Below, one piece after another: positions 32,885 through 42,324 of a DNA stretch of 64,000 nucleotides. Positions within the stretch are counted from its first letter, which is position 1, and every line of letters begins with the position of its first letter. A program made the position numbers and the translations under genes. This stretch comes from Bacteroidota bacterium (GTDB lineage: Bacteria; Bacteroidota; Bacteroidia; B-17B0; Aurantibacillaceae): assembly GCA_021155905.1 (NCBI GenBank), contig JAJNBG010000007.1, positions 1-64,000 of the forward strand. The letters are read 5' to 3'. Below the pieces are notes generated by a model. That model was given only the letters and a program-made list of their open reading frames with translations. It ran no database searches and was not told the DNA's origin.

Positions 32885-33661
32885 ATGAGAACGTGTATTA
32901 ATGTACTTGCTGTCATCTTATTCTTTTCAAATATGTGTAAAGCACAGGGTTATCCGCCTGCTGATACCATCATTGTCTATGATGTGATTACCCATACGAT
33001 TGATACGATCCCGCCGGTAACCATAGATCCATCCATTACTTTTGACCATACATATTCATCAGTTGGCTCAATGGGCAACCAGGCGCCTTTAAGTCTAACA
33101 CCACCAACAACAAATCTCTTTACCAATTCCAGTTTCAGCAAAGTAGCCAGGGCTGAACTTTTGTTCGATGTGACAAATTATCCAATGAGAACTGCCGCAG
33201 CCTTGCGTACGATTACAGATGGCGACACGGCATGGAACTGCTCCGGGATAATGATTGCACCCGATTATTACCTGACTGCAGGACATTGTGTATATAACTA
33301 TTTCACCAACCTCAATGGTTTCGAGACAGATAGTTTTTTAATTGCGCCGGGATATGATAATGGGCTATACCCGACGTCCTTGCCAACGCCGATGGCTGAT
33401 AAAATCTATATTTTTAAACAGTTTTATGATCGCAAAAATTTCCTTGATATTGCCCTTGTTCACTTAAAACAACCTATTGGCCATCAAATAGGTTGGACCG
33501 GAATTGCTTTTAGTTCAGATACGAGCTATTTTAACGGGAAAGTATTTCATAAATTCAGTTATCCGGGACATGCTATTTACCCTGATACAACTCATTATAA
33601 TGGTGATACCTTTTTTACAATTACGGAAATATTACCCAACTTAGTAATAGTACTGATTTAG
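32885..33661 (+). pseudogene. N-terminal part of a frameshifted trypsin-like T9SS serine protease
   Basis: 258 aa. Signal peptide ending MCKAQ, then a trypsin-like domain with catalytic His134 in LTAGHCV and Asp188 in FLDIALVHL. The frame leaves the protease after residue about 244 (GDTFF) and ends in a non-homologous tail. Restoring one T in the six-T run at 33611-33616 continues into FYNYGNITQL, then GVQSGYAEGISGQSGST with the catalytic Ser, and on into the downstream sorting domain. The full protein would be about 408 aa (32885-34110). It may be a genuine mutation, programmed slippage, or a homopolymer sequencing error. Confidence 0.8.
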
Positions 33662-33714
33662 GAGTACAGAGCGGATATGCCGAGGGGATTAGTGGCCAAA
33701 GCGGAAGCACTTTT

Positions 33715-34110
33715 TTGTATACAGATAACATCGATTATTATTCTTTTGGCGTTTTTAACTTCAGTTTATACTACAGACATTTTCAAATTAACAACCATGT
33801 TTTTTATCAATTCAAAAACATAATGAATGGTGGTTCGACGGGCTCAAAAGATGTCGCGCAATACAACGAAGCAAAAGTCTATCCTAATCCGTGCAGCTCC
33901 TCGGCTGTGATCAAATTGGACAAAGCAGTTAATAAAGGTGAACTTACTATCAACAATATTTATGGTCAGCAGGTCAAACACTTAGAAAATATTTCAGGCC
34001 ATTCAATCACTTTTTTCCGTGAGAATTTACCTTGCGGAATTTATATTGTCAAACTCACGGAAGACAGCAAAACAATCCTATCTGCAAAATTGGTGGTAAC
34101 AGATAACTAA
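33715..34110 (+). pseudogene. C-terminal part of the frameshifted serine protease, with T9SS sorting domain
   Basis: The frame is open from about 33617 and contains the missing protease segment (GVQSGYAEGISGQSGST, with the active-site Ser), then the end of the domain and a type A sorting domain (EAKVYPNPCSSSAVIKL, NNIYGQQVKHL, LPCGIYIVKL). It lacks its own signal peptide, so alone it could not be exported by T9SS. Annotate together with 32885-33661 as one broken gene. Confidence 0.8.
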
Positions 34111-34214
34111 TGGCAGAAACTAGATATATATCCTGAAAATAAAATCGCTTATTAAATGCGCATATAGGGTGGATTTCTAATACGACTTACCATTAACTGG
34201 GTAAATAATAGATA

Positions 34215-34248
34215 AACAAAAAGAAACCCCCGGTGATGTACCGGAGGC
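34215..34248 (-). terminator. Terminator of the H1-like gene
   Basis: Read on the minus strand, CCTCCGGT pairs with ACCGGGGG around a 5-nt loop (one mismatch), followed by a T-rich run. It lies 24 nt after the stop of the minus-strand gene at 34272. Confidence 0.75.
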
Positions 34249-34271
34249 TCTGTATAGCAAAGTAAAAAAGA

Positions 34272-34640
34272 TTATTTTTTTGCTTTGGATTTCTTTGCCG
34301 CTGCTTTTTTAGCCGGAGCTTTCTTGGCGGCGCTTTTCTTAGCGCTTGCTTTCTTTGGCGCCGCTTTCTTAGCCGTTGCTTTTTTAGCAGATGCTTTCTT
34401 AGCCGTAGTTTTTTTTGGACCCGCTTTCTTAGCTGTTGCTTTTTTAGCGGATGTTTTCTTTGCAGTTGCTTTTTTTGCAGCTACTTTTTTTGGTGCAGCT
34501 TTTTTAGCCGGGCTTTTCTTTGCCGTTGCTTTTTTAGCCGGCCTCTTCTTTGGTTCATCATCCGGTGAAACAAAATGTTTTATTTCATCAATAATTTTAC
34601 CCACTATTGATTTCTCTTCTGTTTTTGTAGTTGTTGACAT
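34272..34640 (-). CDS. Histone H1-like Lys/Ala-rich protein
   Basis: 122 aa. A short acidic-to-neutral N-terminus ([20 protein letters not shown]) is followed by about 90 residues of AKK-type repeats (KKATAKK, KKAAPKK) with Pro and Ser. Such H1-like proteins bind DNA non-specifically and compact chromatin in several bacteria. The repeat-rich gene is prone to length change. A shorter relative is at 30663-30842. Confidence 0.85.
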   Translation of the reverse strand: MSTTTKTEEKSIVGKIIDEIKHFVSPDDEPKKRPAKKATAKKSPAKKAAPKKVAAKKATAKKTSAKKATAKKAGPKKTTAKKASAKKATAKKAAPKKASAKKSAAKKAPAKKAAAKKSKAKK

Positions 34641-34798
34641 ATCAGTTTTTTTTATGTTTAATCTAAAGATATAACTCTTTTCAACTGAAACAAAAAAGTC
34701 TCATTTATTTACAACACATGAGAAAGCTCTTCAGCGAAAAAAAATGCAGACGCACACAAGCGAAAAATGTGAATTCGAACAAAAAATTCTCCCATAAA

Positions 34799-34833
34799 AA
34801 AACGCCGCAGGAAAACCTACAGCGTTTTTTTTA
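34799..34833. terminator. Terminator of the AsmA-like gene
   Basis: On the minus strand AACGCTGTAGG pairs with CCTGCGGCGTT (G-T pairs allowed) around a short T/C loop, with A- and T-runs outside. It lies 13 nt after the stop of the AsmA-like gene. Confidence 0.8.
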
Positions 34834-34845
34834 ATTTTAATTTTA

Positions 34846-37677
34846 TTACTTCCCGGCAGCAGCCGCGCTTTTAACTTTCGCATCTTCCAGTATTTTCTGG
34901 CTGCGAACTTCGGCTTCATCCAATACTTTTTGCGCCTGCTTGTCTACTTCTTTCTTCGCTGCTTCCGCCACTTTTTTGGCAGCTATCTTCGCTAAAGGAT
35001 TCTTCACATCTTCCACCTGTTTATCCGCAGCTGCATATCCTTCTGCTTTGATTTTATCAGATGCAACCTGTGCCTCGGCTTTGATCTTATCCACCTGTGC
35101 CTGTGCATCCGCTAATATTTTCTGAGCTTCCTCGTTGGCTTTATCTTTCACTGCTCCCACAACCTGTTCTTTCACGGCGTCGGTTCCTGACTTACCATCG
35201 TTTTTCATACCGGTCTTAACCGTAGGTTTCATCACCGTTCCTCCGAAGCCGACATTTACTTTAATAGATTTAGGCATAGAGACATTTGTTCCGGCAGCAG
35301 CATTCGCCTGTCCTAATAATCCGGATACCATTGTATTGGCTTGTGCTCCGAACATTTCCGTTGGCACATCCATTTTCCAGTTATAATCAATGGTTTGGTC
35401 AAAGCCGGTTGATCCGGTAATTTCGGCATTCACTTTATCGATCTTAACTTTCACCGGGTTTCTTAAATTCACACGACCGTCTTTAAATTCATACTCGGCC
35501 ACTACATTCTGAATTTCCATGTTCTTTAGCTGTTCAATTTTTAACGCTTCTCCTAACTTCATAAAAGGAGGAAACCCTCCAATAGAAACGCTGCTTGTTT
35601 TAAATACACCGTTACCATGTAAGGACGCTAAAATCGGAGACATATGCTGATCCAGGTCCGCTTTGAAATCTTCCAGGGTCGCCGTAAACATGCCCTTGGA
35701 ATACTGTCCGATAGGCGCAATTTTTTGAACCGTGTTGAATGCGGCAAACGTTTTCTGAATATCGAAATTATCGACTTTAAAATCCATATCAACAGTCGGT
35801 TTTTTAGGGTTCGTGGTTTCGTAATAACCATTCATTAATACCTTCCCACCTAATAAGCCAAGGTTCAGATTGGTCATGTTCACTTTTTGTTTTTTAATTT
35901 CAATGTTTCCGATCATGTTATCTATCACCAGGTTATCATATAACATTTTAGTGATGTTTGCATTTAAAATAAAATCAATATTTGCGGGAACCAATGCTAC
36001 ACTGCCAGCAGCAGTATCCGCAGCAGCAGGTTGAGCCGCTGCCGTCTCAGAAGAGGAAGAACTCATTAACTGGTTCAGATCCATGAGATTTGATTGAACA
36101 TTAAAATGCCCCACGATTAAAGAATCTTTAAAGAGGTACTGCATAAAATTATCGATCTTACCATTGGCTTTAATATCTGATTTACCCATTAAGGCGTCAA
36201 ATGCCGACAACTCCACAAACTGATTGGTGAAGTTCAATCGCATCATGTTCAGTAAAACATCATATGGTAAGGTTGACGTTTTATAATTCATTTTATCAAT
36301 TTCAAGCGTACCACTCATTTTAAATTTGTCGTACTCTTTTTTATCCAGGCTACTCATGCGGCCGGCAGCAGAAATATCAGCTTTAACAATACCGCTCATC
36401 TCATCGCCTTTCTCCATCGGAATAAATTCTTTAACAGAAGCCAGGTTAATAGCACCTTTAATGGATGCAGACAGATCAGGATCAGAGATGGGTGTTTTCA
36501 CATGAGCCCACATATCAATCGGGTTACCGGCCATTTCCAGATGAAATTTATTAACGTCAATTACCGTTGCATCGAGGTAATCTTTTGGATTCGCCACGTG
36601 CACATCAATATTAACATTGTTCACTGATTTTGGTAAAGACGGGTATTTGAACATCGCATCCGCGATCAGTAACTTCAAATCAAAACTCGGATAGGCATTT
36701 TTGGTACTGTCCTTCTCACTATGCATGGTTCCTTTGGCAAAACCGTTGAGTGTTAATTTACCCGCCGTCTGAACATCTTTAAAATCTTTAGAGTACACGC
36801 TTGGAACCAAGGATAAAATAGATTTGAATTCGGTTTGCTTCGCGGCAAATTTCAGGTCCATCCCGATATCGTCTTTCGGCATCGAAACAAAACCATCAAA
36901 GGTCAACCCCAGATCATTCAGGTCCAGTTCATTCTCTTTAAACGCAAATTTCATGTTCGGCATATCCATATCCAGGTCCGCTTTGAAACGTGTCTTTACT
37001 TTATTCAGATATCCTACTCCTCCCATATCAAAGGTGGTTTCCGCAATCTCCAATAAATTACTCAACACAAATACGTCCTGGGTAAAATCACCACTCATGG
37101 TATAATTAAAATCTTTTAAAATAGCCGACATATTTCCCTGCATATCATTATAGCTGATATCCGCATTCTTAATTTTCAGAGACTTTAATTTTAAGGCGAA
37201 TTTAGTAGCGCTTGTATCGGCAGGCTCTGCCGATGTTGAATCGGCACTGGCTTTGGCGATATCCCAATTGGCTTTACCATCATGCATTACAATGCCGTTG
37301 ATTTTAGCCTTGTCAATAACGATGGAATTAACCTGGTATTTATCACCACTGATCACACTTTTGATGTTCAGGTCAATTGCTAATTCTTTGATGTAAGCCA
37401 AGGTATCGCCTTCAAATGGTGCAATGTTGATCACACTCACATTCTGGATTTTAAACCGGAAATCCGGGAACGAACTGAACAGGGTCAGATCAAAGTCACC
37501 AAAGTCTACTTTTGCATTTAAACTTTTATTGGCTTCATCTTTTACAATTTGTACCAGCTTATCTTTAAAAATAAATGGTGCGGCAATAACAAGAATTAAT
37601 AGTATCAGAAAACTAATTCCGGTCCATTTCAAAATTCTCTTAAAAAGACTCTTCTTTGGTTTTGATGATTGTTCCAT
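34846..37677 (-). CDS. AsmA-family envelope protein with C-terminal coiled coil
   Basis: 943 aa. An N-terminal basic stretch and membrane anchor (WTGISFLILLILVIAAPFIF, about 14-33) precede the AsmA N-terminal segment (ANKSLNAKVDFGDFDLTLFS, FPDFRFKIQNVSV, DLNIKSVISGDKYQV) and a long beta-rich periplasmic body. The AsmA-C-like part is around 560-780 (NLGLLGGKVLMNGYYE, ILASLHGNGVFKTSS). Relatives bridge inner and outer membranes and are linked to lipid transport. Unusual: residues about 845-943 are a Lys/Ala/Glu/Gln-rich amphipathic helix (ILADAQAQVDKIKAEAQVAS). Single gene between repeats. Confidence 0.85.
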   Translation of the reverse strand: MEQSSKPKKSLFKRILKWTGISFLILLILVIAAPFIFKDKLVQIVKDEANKSLNAKVDFGDFDLTLFSSFPDFRFKIQNVSVINIAPFEGDTLAYIKELAIDLNIKSVISGDKYQVNSIVIDKAKINGIVMHDGKANWDIAKASADSTSAEPADTSATKFALKLKSLKIKNADISYNDMQGNMSAILKDFNYTMSGDFTQDVFVLSNLLEIAETTFDMGGVGYLNKVKTRFKADLDMDMPNMKFAFKENELDLNDLGLTFDGFVSMPKDDIGMDLKFAAKQTEFKSILSLVPSVYSKDFKDVQTAGKLTLNGFAKGTMHSEKDSTKNAYPSFDLKLLIADAMFKYPSLPKSVNNVNIDVHVANPKDYLDATVIDVNKFHLEMAGNPIDMWAHVKTPISDPDLSASIKGAINLASVKEFIPMEKGDEMSGIVKADISAAGRMSSLDKKEYDKFKMSGTLEIDKMNYKTSTLPYDVLLNMMRLNFTNQFVELSAFDALMGKSDIKANGKIDNFMQYLFKDSLIVGHFNVQSNLMDLNQLMSSSSSETAAAQPAAADTAAGSVALVPANIDFILNANITKMLYDNLVIDNMIGNIEIKKQKVNMTNLNLGLLGGKVLMNGYYETTNPKKPTVDMDFKVDNFDIQKTFAAFNTVQKIAPIGQYSKGMFTATLEDFKADLDQHMSPILASLHGNGVFKTSSVSIGGFPPFMKLGEALKIEQLKNMEIQNVVAEYEFKDGRVNLRNPVKVKIDKVNAEITGSTGFDQTIDYNWKMDVPTEMFGAQANTMVSGLLGQANAAAGTNVSMPKSIKVNVGFGGTVMKPTVKTGMKNDGKSGTDAVKEQVVGAVKDKANEEAQKILADAQAQVDKIKAEAQVASDKIKAEGYAAADKQVEDVKNPLAKIAAKKVAEAAKKEVDKQAQKVLDEAEVRSQKILEDAKVKSAAAAGK

Positions 37678-37846
37678 ATGTATAACATTAATTTTTTTAC
37701 CCTACTAATATAATAATTATACCCAATTACATAACCTAAGAATGGTAAGTATAATCAACCGGGTAAATCCGGCCAATATTAAGCATACATGGATTAACCA
37801 ATGTTACACAATTACCATGAAAAAAGCTGTGTCAAAAGCCTGGAAT

Positions 37847-37925
37847 CGTCATGCTGAATTTATTTCAGCATCTCTGGACGATTGCATTTGCCGTGAACAG
37901 ATTCTGAAACAAGTTCAGAATGACG
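37847..37925. repeat. Inverted-repeat element of a dispersed Bacteroidota intergenic family
   Basis: Two 27-nt arms (37847-37873 and 37899-37925) are imperfect inverted repeats with four mismatches and a 25-nt centre. Each arm contains CGTCAT and CTGAA-TTTCAG. The translated version (RHAEFISASLDD, then KQVQNDD) matches from memory a peptide string that recurs in spurious Bacteroidota proteins, so this is a repeat rather than a gene. Possible REP-like or MITE function. One copy is seen here. Confidence 0.65.
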
Positions 37926-37970
37926 ACAAAATTTTGACTTTTGAGACAGCTCTTTAATACGTTCGAGATC

Positions 37971-40121
37971 TTACTTACTTAAGATTTTGAATTCAGTTCT
38001 GCGGTTTTCCTGGCGACCGACTTCCGTATCATTGGTGGCAACCGGCATCGTTTCCCCATATCCCTTAGCCACTAAACGATCAGTAGAAATTCCCTTTCCA
38101 ATTAAATACGTAACAACGGATTGAGATCGCGATTGCGACAACTTCTGGTTATAATCATCACTACCCTTGCTATCCGTATGGCTTCCTAATTCGATTTTTA
38201 ATGTGGCATTATCAGTCAATAATTTAATCAAACGGTCCAGCTCATTGGCGGATTCAGAACGTATTGTTGCCTTATCAAAATCAAAGAAAATATTTCTTAA
38301 GACAATGGACTGACCTACTTCAATTTGTTTCAGATCTATGTTTTTTTCCACTTCCTGGAATTCTTCAGAGGATTTTAAGTCAAAATTCTCGGAGTGAAAA
38401 AGGTAACCGTCTTTTTTAACCGCAATGCCATAATTTTTTCCGGAGGGCAAGGACACCAAGTACTTACCGGTTGTGCTGTTTGATTTAAATGTGGCGATCA
38501 CCTCGTTTAATGTATTATCAATTAATTCAATGGCCGCTTCCAACAACTGGTGTGTTTTAGCGTCAGATACCACTCCTTTTAAAATAGTCATCTTTGGTCC
38601 GGAGCTAACGATTTTTTCAGCTTTGAATTCGCTCACCGGTGCGGCAACACTAGCCAATAAATTATCCTCGTTCATCGTTACCGGTGCTTTTTCAGGTCCC
38701 AGGAAAGTAATTCTATAAATATCTTTGTCTCCATAACCGCCCTGCTTGGAAGATGCAAAATAACCGTGATTACCGCTTCCGCTGATTACGAAAAATACAT
38801 CATCGTCCGGACCATTCAAAGGATAGCCTAAATTGATCGGCTCACTCCATTTTCCATTCTCGAAAACGGATTTAAATACGTCATAGCCGCCCATTGTTTT
38901 ATGTCCTTTTGAACTGAAATAAATGGTCTTTCCATCAGGATGGATAAATACTCCTTCTTCACCGTATTTGGTATTTAATAACGGACCAACATTAACAGCC
39001 GGTCCCCATTCTCCTTTTAAATCTTTATCAGAATAGTACATATCACCGGCACCTAAATTTCCTTCCCTGTCACTGATAAAATACAAACGTTTAGCATCGT
39101 AAGACAAACTCACGGAAGACTCATGCCATTTCGAATTAATATTTTTATTCAGATGCTCAGGCTTCGTCCAGCTGTTTCCAACCAGGTTACTTTGATAAAT
39201 ATCACCACCATCTTTTTCCTTGTATTTGAAGATAAACATCGTGGTACCATCACCTGACAATCCCGCGGTCGCATCATGTTCCACACTGTTTACCAATGGA
39301 CCGAAATTTTGAGCCGAAGTCCATTTTCCATTGACTTTAAAGGTCTGATACAAATCTTCAAACGGCCAGTTATCTCCTTCATCCAGTTTTCCACCGGTTG
39401 AGTTTTCACGACGCGCCGTTAAAACCATCATAGACTCATCCGCTGAGATAAAAGCACTATACTCCGGATACGACGTGTTGATATTTGGCCCAAGGTTATC
39501 TACAAAAATCCTTTGCGGGTTTGCCATTTCTGTTTTACCTACTTTGCATTCCCCTATTTTCTTATTGACATCTTCAATGGCAATTGCATTTTCTTTGGCG
39601 TCAACATTCAGTAAATTCAAATAAAGCTGATAATACCTAATCGCTTCGTCCCATTTTAACTGAAACTGAAAGGCCCATCCTGCAAGATAAGCAGCGTCGG
39701 CAGGAATTTTCCCATTCAGGGAAAATGCTTTTTCAAAATATTTGGAAGCAGCATCCGATTGAGGATTCAGGTTAAAATTAATAACCCCTAACATGTAATT
39801 TAAATCAGCATTATTTGGATTAAAATCCTGGGCTTTCATTAATAGTGGTTGGGCCTGTTTAAAGTAAATATCGCCGGCACGCTGATAATCCTTGCGACTT
39901 ACCGGGTAATATCTGTTCTTATTCACATATCCCTCGAGGATAAAATCGTATTCTTTCTTACCAAGCTCAAATGCTTCTTTACCATCATCCAGGCTTTTTC
40001 TTACTTCTTTTAACTGATCTTTTTTATCAGGAAAATTAGATTTCTCAAATTCTATATTCTGCGCAACGGCGAATGAACCTGTTAAGATGATCAGAATGAT
40101 TAGTTTATATAGTGTATACAT
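37971..40121 (-). CDS. OmpA-family protein with TPR, propeller and CRD modules, PorE-like
   Basis: 716 aa, signal peptide (LIILIILTGSFAVAQ). Modules in order: TPR region (about 45-190, KYFEKAFSLNGKIPADAAYL), PD40 beta-propeller (about 215-475, DESMMVLTARRENS, KRLYFISDREGNLG, KTIYFSSKGHKTMGGYDVFK), carboxypeptidase-like domain (about 510-590, LKGVVSDAKTHQLLEAAIEL), and OmpA C-terminal peptidoglycan-binding domain (about 605-716, NIFFDFDKATIRSESANELD, ELGSHTDSKGSDDYN, NRRTEF). The same module order is known for the T9SS component PorE, but many Bacteroidota carry several such paralogs, so the specific role is uncertain. Confidence 0.88.
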   Translation of the reverse strand: MYTLYKLIILIILTGSFAVAQNIEFEKSNFPDKKDQLKEVRKSLDDGKEAFELGKKEYDFILEGYVNKNRYYPVSRKDYQRAGDIYFKQAQPLLMKAQDFNPNNADLNYMLGVINFNLNPQSDAASKYFEKAFSLNGKIPADAAYLAGWAFQFQLKWDEAIRYYQLYLNLLNVDAKENAIAIEDVNKKIGECKVGKTEMANPQRIFVDNLGPNINTSYPEYSAFISADESMMVLTARRENSTGGKLDEGDNWPFEDLYQTFKVNGKWTSAQNFGPLVNSVEHDATAGLSGDGTTMFIFKYKEKDGGDIYQSNLVGNSWTKPEHLNKNINSKWHESSVSLSYDAKRLYFISDREGNLGAGDMYYSDKDLKGEWGPAVNVGPLLNTKYGEEGVFIHPDGKTIYFSSKGHKTMGGYDVFKSVFENGKWSEPINLGYPLNGPDDDVFFVISGSGNHGYFASSKQGGYGDKDIYRITFLGPEKAPVTMNEDNLLASVAAPVSEFKAEKIVSSGPKMTILKGVVSDAKTHQLLEAAIELIDNTLNEVIATFKSNSTTGKYLVSLPSGKNYGIAVKKDGYLFHSENFDLKSSEEFQEVEKNIDLKQIEVGQSIVLRNIFFDFDKATIRSESANELDRLIKLLTDNATLKIELGSHTDSKGSDDYNQKLSQSRSQSVVTYLIGKGISTDRLVAKGYGETMPVATNDTEVGRQENRRTEFKILSK

Positions 40122-40162
40122 ATCTTAAATTTAGAATGAATAATATTTACTTTTTAATTTTA

Positions 40163-41212
40163 CTAATCGCAAAAACCAGCCGTGTATCTTTTGCCTTCAG
40201 CGGCACCAAGCTCTGCAGCTTTTTTCCAGTCTGCGCAGGCACCATCTTCATCTTTAAGCATTTGTTTAGCAATTCCCCGGTTTACATAAGCCGCGGCTAA
40301 TTTTGCATCGGCCTGTATGGCTTTATTAGCCCAATCTGTAGCTGCTTTATAATCTTTCTTTTTAATATATACAGAAGCCATGTTATTCATGGCCAGGGTA
40401 TAATTTGGTTTTTGTCTCAGAGCTGCATCAAAATCAGCAATGGCCCCCGCGAAATCGTTCAGGTTTAACTTAGCGGTTCCGCGGTTATTTAAAGCAATGT
40501 AATAATCTGATTTCAAACTGATGGCCTTATTATAGGCTTCAACGGCACCAGCGTTATCGCCTTTATTTCGTTTACAGGATCCCAAATTATTGTAAGCGAA
40601 AAATAATTTTGGATCAATAGACAGTGCTTTTTCATAATCCAAAATGGCTCCGGCTTCGTCGCCTAATTGTTTTTTCGCTGAGGCCCTGTCGTTGTATGCG
40701 TATGCATAATCTGATTTTGCAGCGATGGCTCGATCGTATTCAGTAACTGCATATTTGTAGTCACCTGCCTCAAAATTTATTTGTCCGCTTAAATAATACG
40801 CTTTACTGTATTTCTCATCTAAAAAAGTGGTTCTGCTCAAATACGTCACTGCAGAATCCTTTTTATTGCCGGCGTAAAAAACCTGCGCCTTCCCAAATAA
40901 CGCGTCGGTATTTAAAGGATTAATTGCCAATGCCTTATTATAATCATCCATGGCGGCATCCATCGACTTTGTTTCGTATTTTGAAAAGCCACGGCTGAAA
41001 TACGCTTTATCAAAATTTGGTTTAATAGAAATGGCTTTTGAAAATTGTTCAATGGCCGGATTATAATCTTTTTTGCCGATCAGCTCCAAACCGGCGTTAT
41101 AGGCGTTTTCCGCTTCCTGATCCGGTGTCAGCGCAGTTTTTACTTTAACTGTGTCCTGGGCATATATATTTATAGAAAATAAGCCAAGACATACTAATAA
41201 AAATTTTTGCAT
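40163..41212 (-). CDS. Secreted TPR-repeat protein
   Basis: 349 aa, signal peptide (KFLLVCLGLFSINIYAQ). About eight to nine TPR units, e.g. DYNPAIEQFSKAISIKPNFD, SMDAAMDDYNKALAINPLN, NAGAVEAYNKAISLKSDYY, DFAGAIADFDAALRQKPNYT, ending EDGACADWKKAAELGAAEGK. Likely periplasmic scaffold. It is transcribed toward the PorE-like gene (41 nt gap), so they may form an operon. Confidence 0.85.
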   Translation of the reverse strand: MQKFLLVCLGLFSINIYAQDTVKVKTALTPDQEAENAYNAGLELIGKKDYNPAIEQFSKAISIKPNFDKAYFSRGFSKYETKSMDAAMDDYNKALAINPLNTDALFGKAQVFYAGNKKDSAVTYLSRTTFLDEKYSKAYYLSGQINFEAGDYKYAVTEYDRAIAAKSDYAYAYNDRASAKKQLGDEAGAILDYEKALSIDPKLFFAYNNLGSCKRNKGDNAGAVEAYNKAISLKSDYYIALNNRGTAKLNLNDFAGAIADFDAALRQKPNYTLAMNNMASVYIKKKDYKAATDWANKAIQADAKLAAAYVNRGIAKQMLKDEDGACADWKKAAELGAAEGKRYTAGFCD

Positions 41213-41273
41213 AGAATAATTTATTTAGAATATTAAAGATAGAAAAATATATGAAATCCGGTCAAAAAAATTC

Positions 41274-41990
41274 TTATAAATTTAAATAGTAGTCTTTCGT
41301 CAGTTCTTTGTAATCGTCGGTATACTGATGTCTCTCTTCTTCTTCAATAGCAATGGTTTTTTCAGAGAATTCCGTTGGTGTAAATTCAAACTGCATGAGA
41401 TAACGTTTATCAATGTCTTTTTTAACATTTGATTTTACTCTTAGTAATTTTGAAAGGAATAAGCCTTTTTTTTGAGCAAGAAGCCTGAATTTTTCCGCTT
41501 CCAGAGTTGGCAGGATCAAACAAAACTTTCCCTTCGGATCTAATAGCTTAATGACCCCCTCCAGTAATTCCTCAAAAGGCAGTACATCGGCATGTCGTGC
41601 AAAAGAACGGTGCTCATCAGATGATTTTAAAGATTGCTCAAAATACGGAGGGTTCGTCACAATAAGGTTATATTTTTTTGCGGTCGCTTTTGAATATTCC
41701 TGGAGCGTTGCATGCATCACCGAAATACTGTCAGAGAACTTACTTTCCTGCACGTTCTGTTGCGCTTGCAGAAATGCATTTTCATCAATGTCAATGGCAT
41801 CAATATGACCTTCAGTTTTCTGCGCCAGCATTAATGCAATAACACCGGTTCCGGTTCCTATATCCAAAATTTGCTGACTATCGCCCGGCATAACCCACGC
41901 TCCTAACAAAACAGCATCTGTGCCTACTTTCATAGCGCATTTATCCTGTTTGATTATGAATTGCTTAAAGGCGAATGACGTGTTTGGCAT
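41274..41990 (-). CDS. trmN6: tRNA1(Val) (adenine(37)-N6)-methyltransferase
   Basis: 238 aa from the ATG at 41990 (an upstream in-frame start at 42032 adds a non-conserved 14 aa). FKQFIIKQDKCAMKVGTDAV and LGAWV at the N-terminus, SAM motif ILDIGTGTGVIALMLAQ, acidic loop IDAIDIDENAFLQA, and catalytic NPPYFEQSL for N6-adenine methylation. Matches the YfiC/TrmN6 family that modifies A37 of tRNA-Val. Isolated minus-strand gene. Confidence 0.88.
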   Translation of the reverse strand: MPNTSFAFKQFIIKQDKCAMKVGTDAVLLGAWVMPGDSQQILDIGTGTGVIALMLAQKTEGHIDAIDIDENAFLQAQQNVQESKFSDSISVMHATLQEYSKATAKKYNLIVTNPPYFEQSLKSSDEHRSFARHADVLPFEELLEGVIKLLDPKGKFCLILPTLEAEKFRLLAQKKGLFLSKLLRVKSNVKKDIDKRYLMQFEFTPTEFSEKTIAIEEEERHQYTDDYKELTKDYYLNL

Positions 41991-42101
41991 AAACCATGTT
42001 TCCCGTTTTGAGTTGCATAAAGTTAAAAACAAAAACGATAAAACATAATAACCTCATTAAAATTGAATAATTTTATACAAGCTATTAACATATTTCGAAA
42101 T

Positions 42102-42314
42102 ATGAAACCTATACTTATTCTAACTGCGATATGTTCTATCCTGCTGAGCTGTAAAAAAAAAGACTGGAACTGTACCTGCAACGTCAATGGTAATTTCTAC
42201 ACCAAAACCATTCCTCATTCGCGGCATAACACTGCCAGTAATAAGTGCAATGAATATGGAAAATCAATTGGGCAAACCTACAGCTACTATAGCTATAACT
42301 GTGAAATAAAATAA
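42102..42314 (+). CDS. Small Cys-rich lipoprotein
   Basis: 70 aa from the ATG at 42102 (an earlier in-frame ATG at 42063 lacks signal-peptide character). Lipobox in ILTAICSILLSC, so the mature lipid-anchored part is about 54 aa (KKKDWNCTCNVNGNFY, NKCNEYGKSIGQTYS, YNCEIK) with several Cys. No known function. It precedes the DD-peptidase gene by 10 nt and may be co-transcribed. Confidence 0.6.
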   Translation: MKPILILTAICSILLSCKKKDWNCTCNVNGNFYTKTIPHSRHNTASNKCNEYGKSIGQTYSYYSYNCEIK

Positions 42315-42324
42315 ACCGGATCCT

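Noticed and set aside
34285..34674. Plus-strand 129-aa Phe/Ala-rich frame
   Set aside because: It is the mirror of the Lys/Ala repeats of the H1-like gene; AAG/GCN repeats automatically leave the opposite strand open.
37742..37957. 71-aa frame spanning the inverted repeat
   Set aside because: Its C-terminal half is just the translated repeat; no signal or domain.
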